17,563 bases of DNA from JANXQG01 sp037147235 (GCA_037147235.1 JBAWVO010000124.1:1-17563), one strand, 5' to 3'; shown: positions 1 to 8,201, numbered from the stretch's first letter. A program made the numbers and translations. Notes: a model not told the origin generated them from the letters alone.

Positions 1-17
1 ACGGGCAAGATGCCCGT
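1..17. repeat. Intergenic palindrome (7-bp arms)
   Basis: Bases 1-7 (ACGGGCA) and 11-17 (TGCCCGT) are perfect reverse complements around the loop AGA. Just after it, GCCAC (19-22 plus flanking bases) and GTGGC form a second short symmetric patch. No T-run follows, so it does not look like an intrinsic terminator. I recall similar GGCAAGATGCC-type palindromes scattered between genes in planctomycete genomes, but I could not check this. The left side may be cut by the window edge. Confidence 0.45.
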
Positions 18-83
18 GCCACGGTGGCGTCCGTCTGCCAGAGAATCTTGCCACATACAAACGTGGGGCTACGAAATTTCCAA

Positions 84-121
84 CCCCCCTTCTCCCTTTC
101 TCCCCTTCTCCCCTTCTCCCT
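84..121. repeat. Pyrimidine-only tract with 8-bp tandem units
   Basis: All 38 bases are C or T on the + strand. The core is four consecutive 8-base units: CCCCTTCT at 86-93, CCCTTTCT at 94-101 (one change), CCCCTTCT at 102-109 and CCCCTTCT at 110-117, followed by CCC. It ends about 28 bases before the -35 box of the candidate promoter at 149. Such tracts can form unusual DNA structures or vary in copy number by slippage. Any effect here on expression is speculation. Confidence 0.7.
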
Positions 122-148
122 GAGTCAACTGGATACCCAGATTCGCTA

Positions 149-177
149 TTGACCGTCAAGGGCCAAGAACCTATAGT
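149..177 (+). promoter_or_regulatory. Candidate sigma70 promoter of the polysaccharide cluster
   Basis: TTGACC at 149-154 (5 of 6 consensus) is followed after exactly 17 bases by TATAGT at 172-177 (5 of 6). Transcription would begin near 183-185. That lies one to three bases before the TTG at 186, which opens the longest reading frame of the flippase, and favours the GTG at 216 as the true start. It is the best promoter match I found in the window and sits directly ahead of the first gene. Confidence 0.55.
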
Positions 178-215
178 CTCGCATCTTGTTGTCCGGGAAA
201 CCGAGGTTCACGCGG

Positions 216-1787
216 GTGTCAGTTTCTAGCAATACGATAGACCAAACAACGGTGCCGGGTATTCAACCGAATCGCCGTGCCTGGCAAACGAGACTGCCGG
301 CCGACGATGCCTATGATTTGCCCTTGCCGGATTCCATTGGAGCCTTGGTCCGCTCCGGCGCGAAATGGTCGATTTCGCTGCTGGTCTTGCGTCAGGTTCT
401 GGGGTTCGGCTCGCTTGCCGTCATCTCGCGGTATCTGGGGGCCACCGAGTTCGGACTCGTAGCGATGACGACGTCCTTGATCGGATTTCTCGCTCTGGTT
501 GCGGACATGGGCCTGACCTGGGCAACCGTTCAAGAGCGGGAATTGGATCGTGATCGGGTGACCGCCCTGTTTTGGCTGGGAGCCGTGTTGGGCGCGATCA
601 CCTGGGTTACCGCTGTCGCGAGCGCGCCTTTCCTGGCCCGTTTCTACGCGTGCCCAGAGATCGCACCGATCTGTGCCGTGATGGGAACAAGTCTGCTGCT
701 CGGCGGTCTGTCGGCTCAACCCATCGCGCTGCTGAAACGCCGCATACGTCAGAAAGCGTTTTCGGCAATACAAACCCTGGCCAGCGTTGCCGGCGCAATG
801 GTCGGTGTCGGCATGGCAGTAGGTGGCATGGGCTATTGGGCCCTTGTGGGACAATCGCTTGCAACGGCCCTGACTCTTCTCATCCTTGCAATTCATCAAA
901 CTGCGTTTCTTCCTGGCAGACCGGTTATTTCTTCTGGCATTTTGCCTCTATTGAAATTTGGGGGCTTTGTGGGAATGTGTAATCTGGTCACCTTCTTCCA
1001 AGGTTCGCTGGACACCATACTGATTGGATACTACGGAGGCGCGGCCGAAGTGGGATACTATTCTCGCGCCTATTTTTTGCGATCGATTCCGGCGGTGTAC
1101 GCGGCCATCACGCTGACGGATATTATGGTCCCGGCACTGACCGCCTTGCGGGCGGATCCCGAGCGGCTAGCCGCCGCTTACCTGAAGACCGTGCGACTCA
1201 TCGCCTTTGTGGGCTGCCCGATTGGCGTTTTCCTCGGAGTCACCGCTCCGGAGACCGTCCGGATCATTTACGGGCAGGGATGGGCACCCGTGGTTCCCAT
1301 CCTGTACTTGCTGTCTTTGCCCGGAATCGTCCTCCCTGTCTATACCACCGTGGGCTGGCTGTACCTTGCGGCCGGGAAACCACGAGAGATGTTCATCCAG
1401 GCCGTGGCGGTGACGGCCGTGGCGGGAGCCGCATTTTTTTGGGCTGTGCGGTGGGGATCGCTTGGCGTGGCATGCGCTGGGGCGGCGCTGTTCACGATTC
1501 CTCTGCCCTTGGCAAGCCTTTATCTTGCACACCGAGCGGCGAGCATCGGCTTCGACACCACGCTCAAGGTCATCCGTCCAATCTTTCTCGCATGTCTCGT
1601 TGCAGCGGCGGGAAGTGTTGCGGCTGGCCAGATCGCTTCGTCACTCGACGCGCCTTGGTACGGTGCGTTCGTCAGCAAGACGCTGACAATCTTTGTCGTC
1701 TATGTGGTGGCAGCGTTCTATCTTGTCAAGCCATTTCCCATACCTTTCCTCGAGCGATCCCTGCGGCTATGCTCCCACGCAAAGTGA
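216..1787 (+). CDS. Oligosaccharide flippase, Wzx/MOP superfamily
   Basis: This is an integral inner-membrane protein of 523 residues with about 12-14 hydrophobic helices spread along its length. Length and pattern match the polysaccharide transporter (Wzx-like) branch of the MATE/MOP flippases. The segment around residues 45-85 (SGAKWSISLLVLRQ, then RYLGATEFGLVAMTTSL) resembles the conserved N-terminal region of this family. Such proteins flip undecaprenyl-diphosphate-linked repeat units to the periplasmic face. The frame is open from a TTG at 186, but the candidate promoter places the transcript start there. GTG at 216 has a GAGG ribosome site at 203-206, nine bases upstream, so I chose it. 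The gene heads the cluster, and its last 19 bases overlap the methyltransferase gene. The family is clear; the substrate cannot be read from sequence. Confidence 0.88.
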   Translation: MSVSSNTIDQTTVPGIQPNRRAWQTRLPADDAYDLPLPDSIGALVRSGAKWSISLLVLRQVLGFGSLAVISRYLGATEFGLVAMTTSLIGFLALVADMGLTWATVQERELDRDRVTALFWLGAVLGAITWVTAVASAPFLARFYACPEIAPICAVMGTSLLLGGLSAQPIALLKRRIRQKAFSAIQTLASVAGAMVGVGMAVGGMGYWALVGQSLATALTLLILAIHQTAFLPGRPVISSGILPLLKFGGFVGMCNLVTFFQGSLDTILIGYYGGAAEVGYYSRAYFLRSIPAVYAAITLTDIMVPALTALRADPERLAAAYLKTVRLIAFVGCPIGVFLGVTAPETVRIIYGQGWAPVVPILYLLSLPGIVLPVYTTVGWLYLAAGKPREMFIQAVAVTAVAGAAFFWAVRWGSLGVACAGAALFTIPLPLASLYLAHRAASIGFDTTLKVIRPIFLACLVAAAGSVAAGQIASSLDAPWYGAFVSKTLTIFVVYVVAAFYLVKPFPIPFLERSLRLCSHAK

Positions 1788-2773
1788 AAACACAAGATTA
1801 TCTGAAAGACTGGATTCCTCCAGCAGCTCTCCGTATTGGTCGGAGTTTTGTAAATCGTGGCAAACAACTCATGCGTTCGGTGAACACACGGTTTGACGGT
1901 GCTGCGAAATACCGCATCGGAGGCACTTTGCTGTTACTTCCCGAAGCTCATCCCCTGCCAACGTATCAAAGTTGTTGGCGCCTATATGATATGCCTATAA
2001 GGCATCTCGCTGACGCTTTGCGACAAGCGTTTCCGGATGGCTATTATGCGGTCGACATCGGCGCGAACGTGGGCGATACTGCCGCGGCAATCAACGCCGG
2101 GGGGAAGACACCCGTACTTTGCATTGAGGGAGACCCCTCCTGTTTTCGCTTTCTGGAGCACAACGCGAAAGCCTTGGGGCAACACGTCGTCGTCGAGAAG
2201 TGCTTTGTCGGCGACACGGACGGGCAAGCGGATGAGGAACAGCTTGATCGGTGCCAAGGCACCACAACTGCGGTCCGGGCGATAGAGTCGGCCGCAGGCG
2301 GCTTGCCGGTCCGGCGCCTGGAGTCGATCCTCCGGGTACATCCACAGTTTGAAGTACCGCAATTGGTCAAGATTGACACGGATGGATACGACTTCAGAAT
2401 CATCCTATCGCATTTGCCGTTCCTATTAACTCGGAAGCCCGTGCTCTTCTTTGAATACATTGTCGATGCAAGACCGTCCTACGAGCAGTCATTGGAATGT
2501 ATCGACGCCTTGATTCGACTTGGGTATGAGCAGTTCTTTGTATTCGATAACTTCGGCAATTTCCTGCTATCGACGACAACTAGAGACACCCTTCGGGATC
2601 TCAACCTGTATTTGCTCAGCAATGCCATGTTTGGCACCGCAGTTAACTATCTCGATATTTGTGCGATACCCGACTCTCACCAGATCGTGGCGAGAATTCT
2701 TCGGGAGAAGCTGTTTGCATTAACATTCAGCCGCATTGAAGAGGAAATGCCGGATCGCGGCCAGACAGCATAG
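1769..2773 (+). CDS. FkbM family methyltransferase
   Basis: Predicted SAM-dependent methyltransferase of 334 residues, probably O-methylating a sugar of the glycan. The SAM-binding loop is YAVDIGANVGDTA at residues 93-105, followed by CIEGDPSCFRFLEHNAK at 118-134 (acidic residue of motif II). The FkbM signature KIDTDGYDFRII is at 201-212 and the hydrophobic strand VLFFEY at 225-230. The frame stays open upstream to 1280, but that part lies inside the flippase in another frame and shows no domain. ATG at 1769 gives a normal family length. The ribosome site is weak, and the 19-base overlap suggests translational coupling. The target sugar and hydroxyl are unknown. FkbM-like enzymes are common in polysaccharide loci and not always biochemically proven. 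Confidence 0.87.
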   Translation: MLPRKVKTQDYLKDWIPPAALRIGRSFVNRGKQLMRSVNTRFDGAAKYRIGGTLLLLPEAHPLPTYQSCWRLYDMPIRHLADALRQAFPDGYYAVDIGANVGDTAAAINAGGKTPVLCIEGDPSCFRFLEHNAKALGQHVVVEKCFVGDTDGQADEEQLDRCQGTTTAVRAIESAAGGLPVRRLESILRVHPQFEVPQLVKIDTDGYDFRIILSHLPFLLTRKPVLFFEYIVDARPSYEQSLECIDALIRLGYEQFFVFDNFGNFLLSTTTRDTLRDLNLYLLSNAMFGTAVNYLDICAIPDSHQIVARILREKLFALTFSRIEEEMPDRGQTA

Positions 2774-2790
2774 AAAAGGCAGCCAAGATC

Positions 2791-4074
2791 GTGAGAGTTC
2801 TTTGGACATCGAACATCCTGCTTCCGGACGTAACGGAAACGATGGGGCTTCCCAACCCGTTATCTGGATCGTGGATGACCGCGCTGGCGAAGGAGCTTAC
2901 GACACGGCAACCGGAGATTGTCCTCGGGGTGGTCACTATGCACCCTGCGGCAGCACCGGGGAAGCAGGTCATCCGTAATGTGGCCTACTACATCTTGCCT
3001 TGCCGCAAGCGCGACGCCGCCCGCTCGCCCAACGAGCGGTTGCGCCGCCATTTTGCCGAAGTTGTCGCCGATTTCCGCCCGGACCTAATTCATATTAACG
3101 GCAGCGAGCTCAATTATGGATTGCTCGTTTCCCAAGTTGCCCCCGGCGTTCCGGCAGTGCTTTCCATTCAGGGACTTGTCGGTCAATGTGCCAAGGTTTA
3201 CTGGGGCGGCATCGGTTTCTGGGATTTGGTTCGCTTTCGCACGTTCCGCGATTGGCTTCGGCTTGACGGCTTGATCGAACAGCGATGGAAATGGCAGCGG
3301 CGCTCACACATTGAAACCGAGGTTCTTCTCCGCATGCACCACGTTGTTGGGCGCACTGTCTGGGACCGGGCCCACACGCGAGTCGCCAATCCCGATGCCG
3401 TGTACCATATCGGCCAAGAACTTCTCCGGCGCGAATTCTACGAAACGCAGTGGAAATTGGGCCATGCCTGCCGAGGCACGATCTTTTCTTGTGCGGGGGG
3501 GTATCCCCTGAAAGGACTTCACGTCCTTCTGGAGGCCGTGTGCCTGCTCAAGCGAGACTATCCCGGCGTACGACTACGTATCCCCGGCATCAAGCTCGGT
3601 CCGGGATCCTGGCGGGAGCGGATTCGGCTTGACGGATACCGGAAATATCTGGCGCACCTTATTCGCGTAATGGGGCTCGATGATAATGTTGTCGCGCTGG
3701 GCGCTCTGGACGCGAAGGCGATGGCGGCCGAACTCGCGCAGTCGCATGTATTCGTCGCACCCTCTTTTGTTGAGAACTTGTCCAATTCTCTTGCCGAGGC
3801 GATGTTGGTGGGAACCCCTTGCGTGGCATCGTACGTTGGCGGAATGGTTTCGACGGTCCACGACCGTATCGAGGCGCTCTCCTGCCCCGCTGGTGATGCT
3901 GCGATGCTTGCCGAGCGGATCCGGAGCCTTTTTGCAGACGACGCCCTGGCTCAGACCCTTTCGGAGAACGCACGCCGCACGGCTCGCGCGCGCCACGACC
4001 CCGAGCAAATCACCAAGCAAATCGTTTCCATCTATCATGCCGTTCTTGAAGATCCTGTGATGGTCAACGCGTGA
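2791..4074 (+). CDS. Glycosyltransferase, GT4-like (GT-B fold)
   Basis: A 427-residue glycosyltransferase, probably transferring a nucleotide-activated sugar to the lipid-linked unit at the cytoplasmic face of the membrane. The N-terminal Rossmann half starts with MRVLWTSNILLPD, and PDLIHINGSE at residues 97-106 is typical of GT4. The C-terminal half carries GGYPLKGLHVLLEA at 236-249, with the lysine that usually contacts donor phosphate, and VENLSNSLAEAM at 327-338. That last stretch supplies the E-x7-E pair (E328, E336) of retaining GT4 enzymes. Start is GTG, 17 bases after the methyltransferase stop, with a weak purine-rich site (AAAAGGCAG). The long insertion near residues 135-180, rich in Trp and Arg, may be an acceptor or membrane contact. 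Donor and linkage are unknown. Confidence 0.88.
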   Translation: MRVLWTSNILLPDVTETMGLPNPLSGSWMTALAKELTTRQPEIVLGVVTMHPAAAPGKQVIRNVAYYILPCRKRDAARSPNERLRRHFAEVVADFRPDLIHINGSELNYGLLVSQVAPGVPAVLSIQGLVGQCAKVYWGGIGFWDLVRFRTFRDWLRLDGLIEQRWKWQRRSHIETEVLLRMHHVVGRTVWDRAHTRVANPDAVYHIGQELLRREFYETQWKLGHACRGTIFSCAGGYPLKGLHVLLEAVCLLKRDYPGVRLRIPGIKLGPGSWRERIRLDGYRKYLAHLIRVMGLDDNVVALGALDAKAMAAELAQSHVFVAPSFVENLSNSLAEAMLVGTPCVASYVGGMVSTVHDRIEALSCPAGDAAMLAERIRSLFADDALAQTLSENARRTARARHDPEQITKQIVSIYHAVLEDPVMVNA

Positions 4075-4093
4075 AGGAAGAGGTATCAGACTT

Positions 4094-5494
4094 ATGGCAT
4101 CCGTAGGTTTTCCTACAACTCCATCGACAGCCCGGCAAATCCTGTTTATCTGGGCGTCGAATCGATCGTATGAAAAGGTGCTGCTGTCGCTATTTTTCTT
4201 CTGTGTTTACACGCGGGATTGGCTGTACCCGGCCGCCTTCGAGTCGATGTTCATCCTCTATCTGGGATACGTGGGGGTTATTGCTGCGATGATCTTCCCA
4301 TGGGGATTTCTGAGCATCTGCTCCTTCGGATGGTTGTGTCCTCGCAGTAAAGCCGTACTACACGGAATATTATGGGCGACCGGCGCTATCGCGTTGGTCG
4401 TCGTCTGCGAGCAAGTCTCGCCCTCTCCCTTCCATGAGACCCCCCGACCGTTTGTCGTCATCTTGTTCGCTGCCAGCTACCTATGGATGTTGATGGGATT
4501 CCGCATGGCCGATCATGCGGAGCGAGTACAATGGCTGCTCTCCAAAACCGCATTCTTCCTGGCGATTCTTTGTGTGATCGCAGCCTTCTTTCGGGTCACC
4601 GGGATGGAACTCACGGTGTTCGCCAGTTTTCCAGGTTGGCAGATGCGTCTTGTATTTTTGTTTCCCTACACATGGTATCTCACCCGCTGGTTGTTGCGCA
4701 GAACGGACTATGATGCCCTCGTGGGCTTGATCGCCAGCAGCCTTGAAGTCTGGGGCGGGCTGCATAAGCCCATCGTATTCTCCGCGGCAATTAGCACATT
4801 ATTCATCGTGTGGTCCGTGACGCGATTTAAATCTTCCCGCGCGGTCGCCAAGGTGATGGGCCTTGTCTTCGCGACTCTCGGCGGCACGTGGGCCATTGAT
4901 GTAGCAATAGCCAATGGCTCCGTGTCCTCACAAATACGAACCTTCGTTGTCGAAAAGGTTTTTCACGAGGACCGGAGCAGCTCTTTGAGCATGGGTTGGG
5001 ACGACTTATTTGTCCAGTTTACCGGTGGCCGATTACAACTTTGGGAACTCGCCGTCGAGAGATTTCAAGCCAGCCCCTGGATCGGCTCGGGGTTTGAACA
5101 GAATTTTCCTGCTTTTATCAACAACGAAGACAACGATTGCCAGAACGTCGAAATCGAAGTCCCTTGCCACAACGGTTATCTCGACCTGATGCTGTCGATA
5201 GGCGTCCTCGGATTTCTGCCACTCGCCGCCGTCGTGTTCCGAGGAATGTCGCGGATGTACAATACCTCCAGTAACCCGGCAATCAAGCTCATCCAGATTG
5301 CAGCAGGCGGATATCTGGTTGCCATCGCGGCGTTCAATTTAGGAGGTACGAGCCGCGTATTTATCGCAGGCAGTCTGCTGCCAGCGTTCGTCCTGGGGAT
5401 TGGCCTTCGTTTGGCTGCTGGTTCGGACGCAACGGACAGCCTCCCAAGTTGCAAACCAAGATTTCCGTCAGATTGCAGAGTGCGGCATCAATGA
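4094..5494 (+). CDS. O-antigen polymerase/ligase family membrane protein (Wzy/WaaL-like)
   Basis: A 466-residue protein with roughly 10-12 predicted membrane helices. A large soluble loop at about residues 275-365 lies before the last helices, as in the Wzy_C/O-antigen ligase family. The family pattern is visible in this loop: TGGRLQLWELAVERF at 310-324, SPWIGSGFEQNF at 327-338 and PCHNGYLDLMLSIGVLGFL at 357-375, with a conserved HNG. Members either polymerise lipid-linked repeat units (Wzy) or ligate glycan to lipid or protein (WaaL, PglL). With a Wzx-like flippase in the same operon I favour polymerase, but sequence alone does not decide. ATG at 4094 has a purine-rich site GGAAGAGG at 4076-4083. 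The spacing from the preceding gene is 19 bases. Confidence 0.83.
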   Translation: MASVGFPTTPSTARQILFIWASNRSYEKVLLSLFFFCVYTRDWLYPAAFESMFILYLGYVGVIAAMIFPWGFLSICSFGWLCPRSKAVLHGILWATGAIALVVVCEQVSPSPFHETPRPFVVILFAASYLWMLMGFRMADHAERVQWLLSKTAFFLAILCVIAAFFRVTGMELTVFASFPGWQMRLVFLFPYTWYLTRWLLRRTDYDALVGLIASSLEVWGGLHKPIVFSAAISTLFIVWSVTRFKSSRAVAKVMGLVFATLGGTWAIDVAIANGSVSSQIRTFVVEKVFHEDRSSSLSMGWDDLFVQFTGGRLQLWELAVERFQASPWIGSGFEQNFPAFINNEDNDCQNVEIEVPCHNGYLDLMLSIGVLGFLPLAAVVFRGMSRMYNTSSNPAIKLIQIAAGGYLVAIAAFNLGGTSRVFIAGSLLPAFVLGIGLRLAAGSDATDSLPSCKPRFPSDCRVRHQ

Positions 5495-5537
5495 ACTTTT
5501 CACCATCGTTACTTGTGCAGTTACAGGGATCCTCTGA

Positions 5538-6854
5538 ATGCCGCCAGCCCGCGAAAGGACGTCTCTGATGGGAAGAATACCCAAGGAAGAAGCCGGAATG
5601 CAGCCCGCCCTCGTTGCTGCCTTTCTGGGCACGCTCGTGCCGGACACATCGGAGTTCCATAACCCCGCCTTCTCGCGCGCCGGTCAAATGGCCCAGCAGA
5701 ACCTGCTGCTTGGAATGAAACATGCCGGGATGCCGTTTTCGACCATCCTCGTTGCGGAGCCTATGCCGTCTTTTCCACGCGGACGGCGTCTTTGGGCACG
5801 GGGAGGACGGGCCCTGCTGCCGGAAGGCATGCAGGCGACCTTCCTTCGCTTTATCAACATCGTGCCGCTGAAGCACCTCTCCGTCGGATTGGCCACCCTC
5901 TGGCATATCCTGCTGTGGGCTTGGCACACGCGAGGTGCGACCCAGCGGTTGGTCTATACTTATAACCTCTCCTTTCCGCCAGCACTCTTCACTTGGCTCG
6001 GTGCAAGGCTCATCGGGGCCAAGGCCGTCGCCATGGTCTATGACATCGAGATCCCTCGTCAGACTGTCCCTTGGAGCATCGGCCGCGCGATCGACCTGTG
6101 GCTCCATCGCCTCCTGATGCCGCGATTCGACGGGCTGATTCTCATCGCCGCCGCCATCGCAGAGGATTTTGCGCCGGGAAAACCGTATCTTTGCGTCGAA
6201 GGAGGGATCCGACCGGAGAGTCTCGCACTCGCCGCGTCAGCTCCCACCGCCAGGCAACAAAGCGATCCGTTTACCGTCGTTTCCGCCGGGAGCCTTGATG
6301 AGGCCAACGGATTCCTTGTCCTGCTGGAGGCATTTACCCGTCTGCCCGGCAACGGCTACCGTTTACAGATCGCCGGGCGTGGGCCGCTGGAACCACAAAT
6401 ACGGGCCGCGGCCGCCAAAGATCCACGCATTGAATACCTCGGATTCCTTTCATTCGAGGAAGTCCAGACGCTGTACCGCTCGGCTGATGTGCTCATCAAC
6501 ATGCGACTTACTCAAACGATCGACACTAGGTATTTCTTCCCCTCCAAGCTGATGGAGTATCTGGCCTCGGCAGTCCCGGTTATCAGCACATGCACCGGCG
6601 CGGTCGAGAAGGAGTTCGGCAGTTTCGTCCACCTGCTTCGAGAAGAGGCCCCTGAGTCGCTGGCTGATGCAATCTGCAAGGTAGCTGCGCTGGATCCGAG
6701 CACCCGCGCGGACATGGGACGCCGAGCGCAGCAGTACATGATAACCCACAAGACTTGGGACGCTCAGGCTCGCAGAATCATTCAGTACCTTCGTCAGAGC
6801 GTACTTGCCTCGCCCTCCTTACCGGACGGCGAGGAGGCATCATGCACTGCGTAA
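5538..6854 (+). CDS. Glycosyltransferase, GT4-like, start uncertain
   Basis: A 438-residue GT-B fold glycosyltransferase. The donor-binding half includes VVSAGSLDEANGFLVLLEAF at 247-266, LQIAGRGPLEP at 276-286, IEYLGFLSFEEV at 298-309 and FFPSKLMEYLASAVPVIST at 333-351. The usual E-x7-E is incomplete: E340 is present, but the first glutamate is replaced within the TRYFFPSK segment, as in some GT4 subfamilies. The N-terminal half contains the hydrophobic stretch LATLWHILLWAWH (118-130), perhaps a membrane-association helix. Three in-frame ATGs (5538, 5568, 5598) each have a purine-rich site 8-9 bases upstream. 5598, behind AAGGAAG, starts directly at the first Rossmann strand and is a strong alternative. 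Donor and acceptor are unknown. Confidence 0.85.
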   Translation: MPPARERTSLMGRIPKEEAGMQPALVAAFLGTLVPDTSEFHNPAFSRAGQMAQQNLLLGMKHAGMPFSTILVAEPMPSFPRGRRLWARGGRALLPEGMQATFLRFINIVPLKHLSVGLATLWHILLWAWHTRGATQRLVYTYNLSFPPALFTWLGARLIGAKAVAMVYDIEIPRQTVPWSIGRAIDLWLHRLLMPRFDGLILIAAAIAEDFAPGKPYLCVEGGIRPESLALAASAPTARQQSDPFTVVSAGSLDEANGFLVLLEAFTRLPGNGYRLQIAGRGPLEPQIRAAAAKDPRIEYLGFLSFEEVQTLYRSADVLINMRLTQTIDTRYFFPSKLMEYLASAVPVISTCTGAVEKEFGSFVHLLREEAPESLADAICKVAALDPSTRADMGRRAQQYMITHKTWDAQARRIIQYLRQSVLASPSLPDGEEASCTA

Positions 6855-6897
6855 TCGACCAAGCCACACGCCCCTACTTTTCACAAGGTATCCCACC

Positions 6898-8085
6898 ATG
6901 AACAATCGAATCCGAGTCCTGGTGCTTTCAAGCTATTATCTACCTGGCTGGAAAGGTGGCGGCCCAATCCGCTCTGTTTCGGGAATGGTCAATGCACTGG
7001 GGGACGAATTTGACTTCAGCATCCTCACTTCCGATCGGGATTTGGGCGATTCGGCTCCCTACCCGGGCATTGCTCGCAGCGTTTGGGTGCCTGCGGAAAA
7101 AGCCCAGGTCATGTACCTGCCTCCCAATCGCATCCGGTTGGCGACCCTGTGCCGCCTGATTAACCAAACTCCACACGACGCTGTCTATCTCGGCGGCGGC
7201 TTTGATCCACAATTCGTCCTTCGGTTCCTGCTGCTTCGGCGATTGGGGCTAGTGGGCCAGAAGCCCGTGATCGTCGCGCCGCAGGGAGTGTTCTCCGAAG
7301 GCGCAATGCATATTCACGAGTTCAAGAAGCGGGTATTTGCCCGGTTGGCGCGGTGGCTGAAACTGTACCATCACGTGACTTGGCACGTCTCGACCAAGTT
7401 CGAGCGGCGAGACGCCCGCCGGACGCTAGGTCTTGCGCGGAACTCACACGTCGTGGTTGTCGCACCGGACATAAGTGCGTCGCCCGCAGCCCTCTCTCTT
7501 GTGCGGCGTAAATCGGTCGGAAAGCTGCAGGTCGTGTTCCTATCGCGGATCTCTCCCAAGAAGAATCTGGATGGCGCGATTCGGATCCTCCAGGGGGTCG
7601 CGGTTCCGATGGATTTTCACATTTATGGACCGGCGGAAGACCAGGACTACTGGCGACTTTGCAAGAGAGAAATGCGGAAGCTTCCTCCGCACATCTCCGC
7701 AACCTACCATGGCCCGATTCCCCACCACGAAACTGCCAATGTCTTTCGATCGCATGATCTGTTTTTCCTGCCGACCCTCGGGGAGAACTTTGGGCATGTG
7801 ATCATTGAGGCATTGAGGGCTGGCTGCCCCGTACTGATCTCGGATACCACCGCTTTCCGGCAACTGGAGTCCCAGGGCGCTGGATGGGATCTGCCGTTGG
7901 AAAATCCAGACGGGTTCCGCCAAGTCCTACAACAGTGCGCGGCGATGTCCCCAGAAGAGTGGCTTGCCTGGTCCGAAGGTGCTCTACGTATGGGAACCCA
8001 GATCGCCAACGATGAAATGACAACCAATCGCTATCGAGCGATGTTTCGAGAACTAGTTGGCCGTACTCTGAAGCGGGCCGCCTGA
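6898..8085 (+). CDS. Glycosyltransferase, GT4-like
   Basis: A 395-residue glycosyltransferase. The N-terminus VLVLSSYYLPGWKGGGP (residues 7-23) carries the glycine-rich loop of GT4 enzymes. VIVAPQGVFSEGAM is at 124-137, FLSRISPKKNLDGAIRI at 214-230 (donor-phosphate lysine region), FHIYGPAEDQDYW at 240-252, and GENFGHVIIEAL at 295-306 gives E296 and E304 as the E-x7-E pair. The open frame extends to 6805 inside the preceding gene, but ATG at 6898 has AAGGT at 6885-6889, eight bases upstream, and starts at the first beta strand, so I chose it. It is the last gene before a 116-base gap and a candidate internal promoter. It is the third unassigned glycosyltransferase of the cluster; its donor is unknown. 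Confidence 0.88.
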   Translation: MNNRIRVLVLSSYYLPGWKGGGPIRSVSGMVNALGDEFDFSILTSDRDLGDSAPYPGIARSVWVPAEKAQVMYLPPNRIRLATLCRLINQTPHDAVYLGGGFDPQFVLRFLLLRRLGLVGQKPVIVAPQGVFSEGAMHIHEFKKRVFARLARWLKLYHHVTWHVSTKFERRDARRTLGLARNSHVVVVAPDISASPAALSLVRRKSVGKLQVVFLSRISPKKNLDGAIRILQGVAVPMDFHIYGPAEDQDYWRLCKREMRKLPPHISATYHGPIPHHETANVFRSHDLFFLPTLGENFGHVIIEALRAGCPVLISDTTAFRQLESQGAGWDLPLENPDGFRQVLQQCAAMSPEEWLAWSEGALRMGTQIANDEMTTNRYRAMFRELVGRTLKRAA

Positions 8086-8097
8086 TAAGAACTGATC

Positions 8098-8126
8098 TTG
8101 ACCGTGCTCTGTGTTGTGAGTAGCAT
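8098..8126 (+). promoter_or_regulatory. Candidate internal promoter ahead of capE
   Basis: TTGACC at 8098-8103 (5 of 6 consensus) and TAGCAT at 8121-8126 (4 of 6) are separated by 17 bases, in the largest gap of the first half of the cluster. The -35 box and following base (TTGACCG) are identical to those of the candidate promoter at 149. It could drive capE and the downstream sugar genes separately from the flippase-glycosyltransferase block. The -10 box is only fair, so this is a proposal. Confidence 0.33.
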
Positions 8127-8201
8127 CGCGAACCCAGGAGGCTCGACATCCGTTAAGCGGGAGCACGATCTTGATACAGAACCTGGCAAAGGATGAAACC
8201 G

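Noticed and set aside
219..899. A 226-codon minus-strand frame.
   Set aside because: It is antisense to the flippase, low in hydrophobic residues and composed of reversed flippase codons, with no family resemblance.
1280..1768. In-frame upstream extension of the methyltransferase gene.
   Set aside because: It is encoded in another frame of the flippase, adds 163 residues without a domain, and the family usually starts near 1769.
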